From Paramoeba atlantica (taxonomy: Eukaryota > Discosea): DNA of 63,792 nucleotides. Of this stretch, positions 43,795 to 53,333 are shown piece by piece; position 1 is the first letter of the stretch, and every line of letters starts with the position of its first letter. The stretch spans positions 1-63,792 of the forward strand of contig CDRNVI010000086.1 of NCBI GenBank assembly GCA_977017575.1, given 5' to 3'. Position numbers and translations under genes: made by a program. The notes beneath the pieces were generated by a model, which made no database searches, was not told the DNA's origin, and saw only the letters and a program-made list of their open reading frames with translations.

Positions 43795-43905
43795 CTTCAC
43801 GTTACCATAGGCCTAAATTTCCGTCCATGGAAAAAGCAAATCGGCTCACCGATTTCTAAGGAAGACCTCTCCAGGGCGGAAGCACGCTTGATACCGGTAA
43901 CAAGC
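43795..43905 (+). repeat. 110-bp repeat of unknown type
   Basis: CACGTTACCATAGGCCTAAA to GCTTGATACCGGTAACAA recurs at 49394-49498 with two or three changes. Its ends GTTACC and GGTAAC are inverted repeats, so it could be a very small foldback element. Confidence 0.65.
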
Positions 43906-43984
43906 CCTGCCATCCTCAGCTTCGGCAGAAGAAGTGCGAGTGATCCCAACGGCCTGAGGAGTTAGGCCTGAGGAGTTCCACGTA

Positions 43985-44155
43985 TATGTCGATAGCTATA
44001 TGTCGATAGATATGTCGATAGATATATGTCGATAACAATTTTTATTAAGATAACAATTTTTATTAAGATAACAATTTTTATTAAGATAACAATTTTTATT
44101 AAGATAACAATTTTTATTAAGATAACAATTTTTATTAAGATAATAATTTTTATTA
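43985..44155 (+). repeat. 18-bp tandem repeats upstream of LINE-A
   Basis: TATGTCGATAG units (43985-44030) precede seven copies of GATAACAATTTTTATTAA (44031-44155). They end at the start codon of LINE-A. They may be its 5' UTR and promoter, as monomers are in some LINEs, or a tract at the insertion site. The GAACACCATTTTTATAA units at 31021-31090 are similar in form. Confidence 0.7.
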
Positions 44156-47100
44156 ATGGCAATTAATAATAATTGGGCGGAGGCGTCCGGACCTTTTGGG
44201 GGTTTCTTGGCGGTCAAAGAAAAACTCCGATTGGCCACGTGTTGTCGGGGAAACCTGTTTCTACCTAAAAAGCGGAAATGGGGAGTAGCCAAACTCCGGC
44301 CGCGGGACCTGTTTCGAATGTCATGTCTTTTGTCTCCTGGAAAACGCTCTGCTGTTGCCTGGAGTATGTCATATGATTTACGTACGAGGTTGTGGGAGGG
44401 GACTGTTAAATCTATGCTTCCGGACGGTAGACGTCTAGTGAAGTATGATTTAGTGGATGATCGCCTTTTCCTGTTTCCTCCGAAAGATGAACGAGTTCAA
44501 ATTCTGGGTGGTAGGGTAGGTTTCTTGGGAAAATGGAAATCCAAACGAAATAGGAAACGCACCAACTGTCCTCGAAGTGGCTACCGTGGTCAGGGATCCG
44601 AGAAGAATGCTAAGAGAGGGGGTTTTACGATAAGTACCCTAAAAGTGGACACCTTGAAAGTCAAAGCGACTGATACTTTCACGCTTCGGAAGTCGATTAG
44701 ACTATATCAAGTGGCAGGTCTCATGAGGAGTCAACATGTTGACATCATGGCGCTTCAGGAAACAAGGTTAAAATTTGATGATAAGGATTCTATTTTACAT
44801 AGGCAGCTCTTTTTAAACGGCATCTCACTTCACCTCTACCTGATGAGTGCAATCAACGGGTACAATGGCATGGCATTTTTGAGCACTAAACCTCTATCTG
44901 TTCAGAAGATTAGCGATCGCATTATGAGTGGACACTTCATTCTAGGTGAAACGAAAGCCTGCATTTACAACGTCTATTCACCTACAGCGAAAGCTAACAA
45001 ATCGACGCAACAAAGTTTTGACGAAGACTTATTCGATGCATGGTATGACTATGATAGTATGGTAAGAATCATTAGTGGAGATCTAAATTCGCCGCTACTA
45101 AACCCAGGGGGGAGGAAATGTTATACAAAGCGTGCAAAACAGTTACGAAAGCTACTATGCTCGCTTGGAGCTCAATCTGTACATGAAGGCTGTTGTGCAA
45201 GAAGAAAATGGACGTATAGGTTTCCTAAAACTCGTCGGCATCCAGAGGGAATGACCAAGCAACTTGACCACATCGTTGATAACAAAAGGTTTTTCTCTTC
45301 TATACGATCCACAAAATGCCACATCGCACCCATACCTACCAGACATTGTGCTTTGACATCGAACTTCAATTTTCGATGGAAAAATCAAAAACTGTCTCAA
45401 CAAAAGCCTTTTTGGGAGGCATTGAAAAATGATGAAATCCGAAATAAGTTTGTTTCGAAAGTAAAGGAATCATTAAAATCTGTGCCAAAAAGAATTCGGT
45501 CGGAGGATGAGAAGTCCGAAAACGCGCCAAAAATGGAAATAGATAAGGCCAGCGAAATATCTTGGACAAGACTCTCTTCTGCTGTTAGAGTGTCCGCATC
45601 TAGTCTTCCCAATAAAACTAGTAACGCAAAAGAAATTCGCATTGATGCTGAAACAGATCTATCCGGATTTGTCATGAAGTCTCTGCTGAAGATCGTGGGC
45701 AATAAAACTATGTTTGCTACTGCATCAAAAGAATTCTCTGAAAAACTAGACTCCTCTATTATAAATGAGTGCGACGCCCTGGAAAAAGAGCTTAAATCAA
45801 CTCCAAAATCCGCGTACAGAACAATTCGAAAAATTGTAGGGGACAAGAAGCAAGATTTTCCGCTATTTTCAACTACGGTAAACAGCAGCCTTAATATAGT
45901 GAAGAATCATTTCAGCATGGTAGGGGGTAGTGCTTACAAAGGTCATGAAGCAATAAGTTTACCTACTGCACCAAAACGACTGGCAAAAATTGATGATGGT
46001 GAATTTCGAGTGGAGGAACTAACTGCTGCGATGGTAAAGATTAAGTCAGGAAAAGCTACAGGCGATGATAATATCCCGGTTGAAGCTCTACGTGCTATTT
46101 CAGCTGATCAAGACTTGCGTAATGCTCTCCTGGATATAATGAACGAAGTACGAAAAACCGGAAAAGCGGATGAATCTTGGAAATCGATATTGCAGGTCCC
46201 ATTGCCAAAGAAAGGTAACTTGCGCTCACTCACAAATTGGAGACCAATCTGTCTTGTGAATCATGTAGTGAAGATTTTGAATCGAATCATTTTAGACAGA
46301 ATACAACCAGCAGTGGAAAGTTCGCTTCGCGGGAATCAATTCGGATTTCGACCTAACCGCTCAACAGCTGGCGCTCAGGCAACGTTTTTAGAAATAATGG
46401 AAAAATCGCGCCGAGGGGCTGGGGTGTTCGTCTGTTTCGTCGACTTTCAACAAGCCTTTCCTTCATTATCATTCGCTGCGATAAAAGAGACATTACGTGC
46501 TTTAGATATTTCTGAAAATCTCAGTTCTACGATCATGTGTATTTATCAAAATCTCAAATCGCACGTGAAAACACCATACGGTAATACAGACTCATTTCCA
46601 CTTTTACAGGGGACTCTTCAAGGTGACGTTCTGGCCCCATACCTGTTTATTATGGTTCTTGATCGTATTTTGGTTGAATCTATCGACATAAATCGCTTAG
46701 GGCTTGTGACACATAGCTCAAGAACTAGGGGCAGAGGCCTAAAGGAACTGCGTATATCTGATATAAATTATGCTGATGATATAGTTCTCTTCTCCGAATC
46801 CAAGGAGGAGCTAAGCACAATGTTGCACAAACTTAAAACTTCCGCAGAAAAAGCTAATTTGAAAATAAATGTCGGACCAAACGAAACGGCATGGATGACA
46901 CTAGGTAAAGTTAAGGATGATGGAAGACCTCTGCAAGTAGCGACACTCGGCGATATACCAAAAGTTACATCTTATCGCTACTTGCGTAGCACTCAGAACG
47001 AGGAGGATCGCAGCTCAAACTCACAAGAACGTGTACGATTAGGTTGTGCAATAATGCGCAAACTCAAAGCCATATGGGGTTCTACTATATCACCAAAAAG

Positions 47101-47449
47101 AAAATTACACATCTTTAAGTCCCTCGTTCAATCAGTGGTCTACTATAATCCAGGGACTTGGAATTTAAATCAGAAAGAGCTACATGAAGTGGAAGTCCAA
47201 ATGAACAGAATGAGGAGGGTCGTATTGGGAGTCAAGTGCTCGAAAGAGGCGCATTGCAGAGTAGACTCTCTTTACCCCACTGACCTAAAGCCCAATACTG
47301 TGATACAATTGCAACGTGCCTCGCTAGTAGGCCACCTTATTCGTCACCCTACTCCATTCGTAACTGCCGTACTATGGAGAACGAATGATGAGAGTTCCAA
47401 GCCCTCGCTATCAGAAAGATGTGCAAAAGAGTTACATTCTGACGTATGA
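44156..47449 (+). CDS. LINE-A ORF: Tudor-like N terminus, AP endonuclease, reverse transcriptase
   Basis: An open frame of 1097 codons. Residues about 65-110 read EGTVKSMLPDGRRLVKYDLV, which resembles a Tudor-type barrel (tentative). The apurinic-type endonuclease spans about 162-410: MALQETRL at 198, SGDLNSP at 308 and TKQLDHI at 365. The reverse transcriptase spans about 630-960: KSGKATGDDNIPVEAL, LPKKGNLRSLTNWRPI, FGFRPNRSTAGA, FVDFQQAFPS (motif A), LQGDVLAPYLF (motif B) and INYADDIVLF at about 870 (motif C, catalytic pair present). The frame ends just after the GHLIRHPTPF linker; the protein should continue into the overlapping RNase H frame, so one frameshift lies near 47440. In such elements the endonuclease nicks DNA and the RT copies the RNA in place. 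The start is the first ATG after the tandem repeats. No second upstream ORF is seen. The EN-RT-RNase H order is that of the I/Tad/R1-like groups; the clade is not settled. Confidence 0.9.
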   Translation: MAINNNWAEASGPFGGFLAVKEKLRLATCCRGNLFLPKKRKWGVAKLRPRDLFRMSCLLSPGKRSAVAWSMSYDLRTRLWEGTVKSMLPDGRRLVKYDLVDDRLFLFPPKDERVQILGGRVGFLGKWKSKRNRKRTNCPRSGYRGQGSEKNAKRGGFTISTLKVDTLKVKATDTFTLRKSIRLYQVAGLMRSQHVDIMALQETRLKFDDKDSILHRQLFLNGISLHLYLMSAINGYNGMAFLSTKPLSVQKISDRIMSGHFILGETKACIYNVYSPTAKANKSTQQSFDEDLFDAWYDYDSMVRIISGDLNSPLLNPGGRKCYTKRAKQLRKLLCSLGAQSVHEGCCARRKWTYRFPKTRRHPEGMTKQLDHIVDNKRFFSSIRSTKCHIAPIPTRHCALTSNFNFRWKNQKLSQQKPFWEALKNDEIRNKFVSKVKESLKSVPKRIRSEDEKSENAPKMEIDKASEISWTRLSSAVRVSASSLPNKTSNAKEIRIDAETDLSGFVMKSLLKIVGNKTMFATASKEFSEKLDSSIINECDALEKELKSTPKSAYRTIRKIVGDKKQDFPLFSTTVNSSLNIVKNHFSMVGGSAYKGHEAISLPTAPKRLAKIDDGEFRVEELTAAMVKIKSGKATGDDNIPVEALRAISADQDLRNALLDIMNEVRKTGKADESWKSILQVPLPKKGNLRSLTNWRPICLVNHVVKILNRIILDRIQPAVESSLRGNQFGFRPNRSTAGAQATFLEIMEKSRRGAGVFVCFVDFQQAFPSLSFAAIKETLRALDISENLSSTIMCIYQNLKSHVKTPYGNTDSFPLLQGTLQGDVLAPYLFIMVLDRILVESIDINRLGLVTHSSRTRGRGLKELRISDINYADDIVLFSESKEELSTMLHKLKTSAEKANLKINVGPNETAWMTLGKVKDDGRPLQVATLGDIPKVTSYRYLRSTQNEEDRSSNSQERVRLGCAIMRKLKAIWGSTISPKRKLHIFKSLVQSVVYYNPGTWNLNQKELHEVEVQMNRMRRVVLGVKCSKEAHCRVDSLYPTDLKPNTVIQLQRASLVGHLIRHPTPFVTAVLWRTNDESSKPSLSERCAKELHSDV

Positions 47450-48101
47450 GATTCTAAAACTTGGTCAAAATCGGTCTCAATGGTGCAAGAAACTTGAAAT
47501 TCTTCAAAATCAGCTTGAACCCAGGCCCTCGTACACTAAAACAACTTCAAAACTATGGGAAAATCTTTTGGTAAAGGGGGTAAACAAGGGGTGCTACGAA
47601 ACCCTACAATACATTGAAGAAGGGCAGCAACCATTTCCAATCGGGCCAAATGAAACACACATTTATACAGATGGAGCACGAATCGTTAAAAAGGATGAAA
47701 CTCACACAGGCTGTGGGGTAGTCTGCCTACGCCGCCGCGAGCCCTCTATATCTCTTGGGTTAAAACCTCCTCATGAATTCTCTCAATCTATTCAAGAAAT
47801 AGAATCCTTTGCCGCGCACGAGGCTCTTCTCATCGCATTGTCCTACGATGGAGATGTCATTTTGCACACGGACTCTGAGTATGTTTGGGATTTCTTTCAT
47901 GGAGCTATCCATAGGTTCAGATTCATAGGATTTAAATCGTTTGAGGGAGGCGCTATACTTCAGAAATTGCAAGAAACATATATTTCGCTAAGAGGGACAA
48001 AGCACTTCTACTGCGTAAAAGTTAAAGCGCATAACGAAAATCCACATAATTATATGGCAGACTGGGTGGCTAGACAAGCAAGTAAAATAAGCAAGGGATA
48101 A
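47385..48101 (+). CDS. LINE-A RNase H domain
   Basis: Real homology begins near 47440 (YEILKLGQNRSQW, LEPRPSYTK). RNase H spans 47660-48080 with HIYTDGA, EIESFAAHEALLIAL, HTDSEYVWDFF and NYMADWVARQAS, so all four acidic residues are present. It would remove the RNA strand during cDNA synthesis. The TAA after ISKG (48099-48101) is in frame with a further homologous tail, and both 5'-truncated copies (11341, 23735) share it. It was therefore already in the source copy or is the true end. Confidence 0.88.
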   Translation: MMRVPSPRYQKDVQKSYILTYEILKLGQNRSQWCKKLEILQNQLEPRPSYTKTTSKLWENLLVKGVNKGCYETLQYIEEGQQPFPIGPNETHIYTDGARIVKKDETHTGCGVVCLRRREPSISLGLKPPHEFSQSIQEIESFAAHEALLIALSYDGDVILHTDSEYVWDFFHGAIHRFRFIGFKSFEGGAILQKLQETYISLRGTKHFYCVKVKAHNENPHNYMADWVARQASKISKG

Positions 48102-48107
48102 AAGGCC

Positions 48108-48491
48108 TTGAGATTCTATGGCGAGATTCCTCATGCAGAAGACAAGCGCAAAAACCATACCAATGGTGATTCTAATGGCAGCAAAATGCAGCGCAAACTT
48201 AAATCGGTAACCTCTAGCCAAATATGCACCCATGGTGAGCACGTAAAAATATTGCCAAAAAGTAGGACAGTTAGCAAAGGCAAACATACAGAGATAGAAA
48301 CGGAAACGAAACGCACAAGATCACAAGAACGCGTACAGTCCAACAACACAAAAAGGCTAAAATACATTGAGTCAAAGCAACAGTTGCCTCATGTAGCACG
48401 TATTGTTATTAGTGATCGGGTTAAATTTAGAGCTCCGCAAAGAAAGAGGAGTAATCAGTTATACCAGGAGAATGATGAGCCAAGCTATTAA
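48108..48491 (+). CDS. LINE-A basic C-terminal tail
   Basis: In frame with RNase H after the TAA. RFYGEIPHAEDKRKNH aligns with KYYGDILHGNAKRKSE of LINE-D, where no stop intervenes. The rest is Lys/Arg/Ser-rich and may bind nucleic acid. A second basic frame overlaps from 48403 to 48774. The 3' UTR follows to TTGG repeats at 48954-48974. The TTACTTTCG after the tail is shared with the truncated copies, so the family end may lie a few bases further. Confidence 0.7.
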   Translation: MRFYGEIPHAEDKRKNHTNGDSNGSKMQRKLKSVTSSQICTHGEHVKILPKSRTVSKGKHTEIETETKRTRSQERVQSNNTKRLKYIESKQQLPHVARIVISDRVKFRAPQRKRSNQLYQENDEPSY

Positions 48492-48989
48492 AGTCTGGAA
48501 ACAAAGGGGTCACGTCAAAAAACACCCAGTAAAAGAGAGAACTGCGTCAAAAAGACAGAAAAGCGTCAGGGGAAAGACGATAGATCGCGAACTAAGAACG
48601 TATTACGAACACCAAAGAAATGGTACCCCCCTCATACCCCCCTTGATCGCATTTTCTGAACAGGCGAGGGATAGTGTGATAAGGTGGTATGCTGTTGTTT
48701 CGCGTGAAAATGTTTTATTAGGTAAACCGTTTGTGCTGAAAATGAAAAGTCGATTTCATATCACAATTCTTTGACTAAGTACTGGAACGCCGTCCACCTC
48801 GAATGATTAGGATACATGGAAGTTGTTGCAAGATGTTTTTGAAAAGCTTCTGGTGAATATGTTAGTTTTGTGGACACCGCCAAAGTGATTTATGGGTAGG
48901 AGAAATTTGTGAAGCTTTCAACTGGGACATATTAATTTATTATCCCAGTGATGGTTGGTTGGTTGGTTGGTTACTTTCGCGGGAGGAGG

Positions 48990-49255
48990 AAGCGTAGGTT
49001 AATTCGCCGTGCCCGATTTCGTTCCCGATTTCGAAGACCGTAATACTTCGTACTCCGGAAGAGGCTCAAGTTTTTGTCGGAGATTGTCACAAAGCTTTTG
49101 CCAGTGTTCTCGATCCTGGGAGTAAACAAGAGCTTGTTCGAGCGTAATACCTAGATCGTTAAACTTGCCTCACTGGGGGAAATACTTTGTGTTCTCTCTT
49201 TAGTATTCCATTGAACAAGCTCGCGAAAAGCGGTCGAGTGCCTCAGCATGTGGCC
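48990..49255 (-). pseudogene. LINE linker fragment (third copy)
   Basis: Almost identical to 2968-3238, and followed by the same truncated SINE-1, so 48990-49393 is a block shared with the tandem unit. Confidence 0.75.
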
Positions 49256-49393
49256 AAAGTTTGAAGCACATGGTGCTCAGACGGCGAGTTCAAACCCACT
49301 CATCGAAATATTCCTGGCGGCCTCATCCAAAAGAGGCTCGGCTGAGAACCGACTAGGCCCAGTACTCGGAGGACCGTCCCGGACCCTCCCCTC
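49245..49393 (+). repeat. SINE-1, head half only
   Basis: Starts like 3231 and breaks off at GGACCCTCCCCTCA, where the 110-bp repeat begins. Confidence 0.85.
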
Positions 49394-49498
49394 ACGTTAC
49401 CATAGGCCTAAATTTCCGGCCATGGAAAAAGCAAATCGGCTCACCGATTTCTCAGGAAGACCTCTCCAGGGCGGAAGCACGCTTGATACCGGTAACAA
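49394..49498 (+). repeat. 110-bp repeat, second copy
   Basis: Matches 43795-43905. It follows SINE-1 sequence here and a T run there. Confidence 0.65.
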
Positions 49499-49499
49499 T

Positions 49500-49721
49500 T
49501 CATGGTTTTTCACTCGTCCCTTGCGCACGCTTTGCACTGTACTCGCCGAGACGTGCGCCTCGCTTGAGCTCCCGGCTCACAGTAGCCTGGCTTACTCCAA
49601 GTTTTTCTGCTATTTCTTCTTGGGAGAAGCCTTGTTGATTATAGAGCACTGCGATAGTTTCCCGGGCCTCGGTGTCTAGGCGTTTCGTTTTACGTTGGGA
49701 AACTGACATTCTGGAGGTCAA
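49500..49721 (-). pseudogene. IS30-type transposase N-terminal fragment, second family
   Basis: The 73-codon frame reads KTKRLDTEARETIAVLYNQQ, then SQEEIAEKLGVSQATVSREL, KRG and GEYSAKRAQG. The helix-turn-helix with SVSREL-type ending and the following GEYSAxRAQ are the start of IS30-family transposases. It stops before any DDE residue. It is clearly different from the fragments at 28149 and 34481 and, judged by sequence alone, closer to bacterial ones. Confidence 0.65.
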
Positions 49722-49739
49722 ATAAAATTCTGAAGGTCA

Positions 49740-49900
49740 ATGTGCTATATGCATTATCAATGTGCTATATGCATTATCAATGTGCCGCTTAATATGCATT
49801 ATCAATGTGCCGCTTAGTATGCATTATCAATGTGCTATATGCAATATCAATGTGCTATATGCATTATCAATGTGCCGCTTAATATGCATTATCAATGTGC
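49740..49900. repeat. ATGCAT/AATGTGC minisatellite
   Basis: Seven or eight units of TATGCATTATCAATGTGC, some with CGCTTAA. They run directly into the G-rich start of E5. Confidence 0.9.
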
Positions 49901-49904
49901 GGGC

Positions 49905-50628
49905 GCCGGGGGGTCCAGGGGGGGGGGTCCAGGGGGGGAGCTCATGGTCGAGCAAATTTTTTCGAAAAAATTAGTTTTTAAAAAAAAAACCGCAGAAAGG
50001 GTAGCCGGGGTCTTGGCTCGAATTTTCCACCACCTTACCCGGGGGTGACCCCCCCGCGTATCCGCAGGACGGGTCCGCCAAGTTCGGAATTTTTCGGAAA
50101 AAAGATTTTGAAAAAAAATTCAACTTGGCGAAAAAAATGACAAAAAAAATATTTTTCCAAAATCGTTTCCTCTATTGTATTTTGATAGTTTGGGGCCTAC
50201 ACTAGCTTTCTCGGCCGTTGTTTTCACAAGGTATCCTTTCTTCAAGCCGTGGTGCTCCCCTCAAAATGACCCATTTTTGACTAGAAAAGGTGAAAAAGTG
50301 TTTTTCGGACCTGAAGGGGCATTTTTGTGTCGAAAGAATGGTATGGAGTCGTATTCTCTACCCAATACGTTCGGTAGGCTTTTATTCCTGCCCACGAGTG
50401 ATCTCCCACGCGCAATGTCGGATTTAGTGCTCTGAGAGCAAAAATATGCGAAAATCACCCCATTTTTACCCAAAATTCGGCTATTTTTGGCTATAATCTT
50501 TCCGTTTTCCAGGCTAAATTTTTTTTTTTAGGCTCTTCGTTGAACGCGGCGGTAGTTTTCAACGCGAAGCCCGCAGTATGAGTGACTTCTAAGTTGAAAA
50601 CAACCACCGCGTTTAACGAAGAGCCTAA
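49905..50628 (+). repeat. E repeat (E5), long form
   Basis: G-rich start, common body, and terminal palindrome at 50529-50628. Confidence 0.8.
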
Positions 50629-50635
50629 AATTTAT

Positions 50636-50785
50636 CGAAGATTGAAGATGGGGTATTCCTAAGAGGAAATATCTCCCACACCCCGACATACCGTGCAATC
50701 TCCAGTGCCCTGGCTGCAACATTCTCCTTGACTCTTCTTCAGCTCTGCGGCACTTGATGCAACCAATACTCGAGACGCTGGCAAA
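50636..50785 (+). pseudogene. R2-like LINE fragment: zinc knuckle
   Basis: One frame reads HPDIPCNLQCPGCNILLDSS and then SALRHLMQPI, matching HPNLPANVQCPGC and ALRHIPAC at 32570-32650. It ends in an A run at the MITE-B boundary. Confidence 0.65.
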
Positions 50786-50790
50786 AAAAA

Positions 50791-51357
50791 AAAAGTGGAC
50801 GAGGGAGATACTAAAAACACCTCAGGCAAACCACTACAAAAATGCAACAGTATCTCCCGTTAAAGATTCTTTTGTCCCATCAGAATCCTTTACAAATCGG
50901 GAGATAACGTTTCATTTTTGTGGTGGTTTGCCTGAGGTGTTTTTAGCGGAGGTGGCGGAGTGGCAAGAATTCAAAGTTTGAAGCACATGGTGCTCAGAAG
51001 GCGAGTTCAAACCCGCTCATCGCAATATTCCCGGCGGCCTCACTCTAAGAGGCTGGGCTGATAACCGACTAGGCCCAGTACTCGGAGGACCGTCCCGGAC
51101 CCTCCCCTCGGGGAACCAGCTCCCTTACCCGGCTTACACCTCTTGGGTAAGCCGTGTTGACGTACAGTTCGTCGACGCAGCGTGTTGGTAACAGCACGTT
51201 GGTGCCGCCTTGGGCAAGCGGAAACTGGTAGAGGACGTCGGCCTCGGAACTTCCAAATCTGTCTGTGAAGGGTCTGGCTTGCCAGTGAACATCCGGAGCA
51301 ATCCGGAATGATTTGGATTTTTTGGATTTTGGATCTCCCTCGTCCACTTTAGCCTGG
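50791..51357. mobile_element. MITE-B (B2), interrupted by SINE-1
   Basis: The left terminus is AAAGTGGACGAGGGAGATAC at 50791. The inverted arms (ACACCTCAGGCAAACCAC) meet around 50870, and the right terminus ATCTCCCTCGTCCACTTTAG is at 51333-51357. SINE-1 separates the last 25 bp from the rest. Confidence 0.8.
50945..51332 (+). repeat. SINE-1, full length
   Basis: The head is GCGGAGGTGGCGGAGTGG. The tail ends GATTTGGATTTTTTGGATTT. It is inserted near the right end of MITE-B2. Confidence 0.9.
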
Positions 51358-51394
51358 ATTCGGATTATAATATTTAGGTAGCAAAAAAACATTT

Positions 51395-51679
51395 CGAATG
51401 CTATTTGTTTTTAAGTTCATTCTTAATTCTTGGGCAGAACGAACTGAGGTGAACTATCTATGGGTACTATTAGGTGACTATACTATTGAGGGAGATACGG
51501 AGTATCTAACTCGCTTACTAAGGTTAATTCCAAAACTTGAAAATGCCCCTCAAAGAAGCGAGAGATCGAGTTTTTTCAAAATTTTAAAATGTAGCAGTAG
51601 CTCATTAGATGAACTCTTTAATGCTCGAAAAATCATCTACAACGACCTCATTTCCCAAATTGTAGAACACTTTTGGTAA
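51395..51679 (+). CDS. Short ORF, 93 aa, unrecognised
   Basis: Varied, protein-like composition (WAERTEVNYLWVLLGDYTIE, FFKILKCSSSSLDELFNARK). It is open upstream into AT-rich sequence. No family is recognised; it could be a fragment. Confidence 0.3.
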   Translation, partial: RMLFVFKFILNSWAERTEVNYLWVLLGDYTIEGDTEYLTRLLRLIPKLENAPQRSERSSFFKILKCSSSSLDELFNARKIIYNDLISQIVEHFW

Positions 51680-51739
51680 AAAAAAGTGCGTCTGCAAAGG
51701 TCTGCGATACGACAAACTGGTTGACTAAGGGGAGTCCTT

Positions 51740-51812
51740 TGAGTAGTCCAGTTGGTAAAGGGGTTCCATTTTGACGCTGGATGTCCGCGGTTCGATTCCC
51801 GACATCGACATT
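51740..51812 (+). repeat. tRNA-like sequence, possible third SINE head
   Basis: TAGTCCAGTTGGTAAAGG fits box A and CGGTTCGATTCCCGACATCG contains box B; both resemble the SINE-2 head. The T stem and acceptor do not pair well, so it is not a good tRNA gene. A poly(A/T)-rich stretch follows. Confidence 0.5.
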
Positions 51813-51974
51813 TTTGAACAAAAAAAATTATATGCTCAAAATCGCGAAAAAAACAAATTCGGAACGATTTTTTTTTTCAGAATTTTTTTTCTTGAAAAAA
51901 GTGGCCAGCTGGCCACCAAAATCACGATTTGCATTTTGTATATATATAGAGAGAAAAATAATGTGCAGGTCCGA

Positions 51975-52610
51975 GTGGTACAGTGTGTAGCTACAGTGGC
52001 CCTTGAGAGAGTGAGAGCAGTGCCACGTGAGGCAGTGATTGCACAGTGATGCAGTGCAGCTGCAGTGGCACGTGCCAGAGTAAGTGCACTGCCGTGTGAG
52101 GCAGTGACTGCAGTGATGCAGTGTAACTGCAGTGGCACGTGAGAGAGTAAGTTCACTGCCATGTGAGGCAGTGACTGCAGTGATGCAGTGTAACTGCAGT
52201 GGCACGTGCGAGAGTAAGTGCACTGCCATGTGAGGCAGTGACTGCAGTGTAGCTACAGTGGCGCGTGAGAGAGTAAGATTACTGCCACGTGAGGCAGTGA
52301 TCGCAGTGCAGCTGCATTGGCACGTGCGAGAGTAAGAGTAGTGTCACGTGAGGCAGCGACTGCAGTGTAGATACAGTGGCACGTGAGAGAGTAAGTGTAC
52401 TGCCACGTGAGGCAGTGATTGCAGTGTAGATACAGTGGCAGAGTGAGAGGCAATGCCACGTGAGGCAGTGACTGCAGTGATTCAGTGCAGCTGCAGTAGC
52501 ACGTGAGAGAGTGAGAGTACTGCCACGTAAGGTAGTGACTGCATCGGCACTGTACCTACAGTGGCACGTGGGAGAGTCAGAGCACTGCCACGTGGGGCAG
52601 TGACTCACGT
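51975..52610. repeat. CACGTG-type minisatellite array
   Basis: About eleven units of 50-60 bp built from GTGAGGCAGTGACTGCAGTG and CAGTGGCACGTGAGAGAGTA. Most units carry two CACGTG-like palindromes (E-box/G-box core). Confidence 0.92.
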
Positions 52611-52639
52611 TGAGTGAGTCCACTGAGTTAGTCCCACGG

Positions 52640-52850
52640 GGGTGGGAGAGTGTTGTGGAAGAGTGGCCAGCTTGCGATGTTGTGGAAGTGACCATGTTTT
52701 GGAAGTGGCCATGTTGTGGAAGTGACCATGTTTTAGAAGTGGCCAATTTGTGGAAGGGTTGCCAGCTTGTCATGTTGTGGAAGGGTGGCCAGCTGGCCAT
52801 GTTGTGGAAGGGTGGCCAGCTGGCCACCAAAAACACGGTTTGCATTTTGT
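52640..52850. repeat. GGCCATGTTGTGGAAG minisatellite
   Basis: Eight or so irregular units of GGCCATGTTGTGGAAG with GGTGGCCAGCTT. The reverse form is seen at 25335-25412 and single units at 500-535. Confidence 0.85.
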
Positions 52851-53333
52851 ATATATGTAGAGAAAAAAAACGAGCAGGGTCATACTATTCTCAGAGAGAG
52901 CTATTCTCAGAGAGAGGGTGGGACAGGAGAGACACAGAGCGAGGATGTGTAGAAAAAGAAGGGCGTGGAAAGGTGGGCGGTAGAAATAAAGGAAAGAGAA
53001 AGAGAATCACTCCGGCCAGGGGCACTGCTAGGATACTTTGAAAGCTTTGGTTGATGATTTAGGCTAGTAGTGTTGGGGCTTAGCGCACCACGCCGCCCGA
53101 GCTAAGACACTTCACTATAGTGGTAAAAGTAGGAAATTGAATCATTACTGTATTAGTAATGAAAAAGCCACTTTTGGAGGAAGACTGCCATGAAAGGAAT
53201 TTGAAATTTTGTATGGTTTGACAATGTATGAAAAGTGAAGTTGGCGTTTACGAGGTTGAAGTGTGTTCAGGTACAGTAATAGAGCGGCATTTCGTGCTAG
53301 AGTAATTTCAAACCCTTTTTTTATTCCTCTAGT

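Noticed and set aside
51740-51812. Functional tRNA gene
   Set aside because: Boxes A and B are present, but the T stem and acceptor stem do not pair; a SINE head or tRNA relic is more likely.
51975-52610. CRISPR-like array
   Set aside because: Units are contiguous and degenerate, with no constant repeat and unique spacers; the ATGCAT arrays are likewise plain minisatellites.
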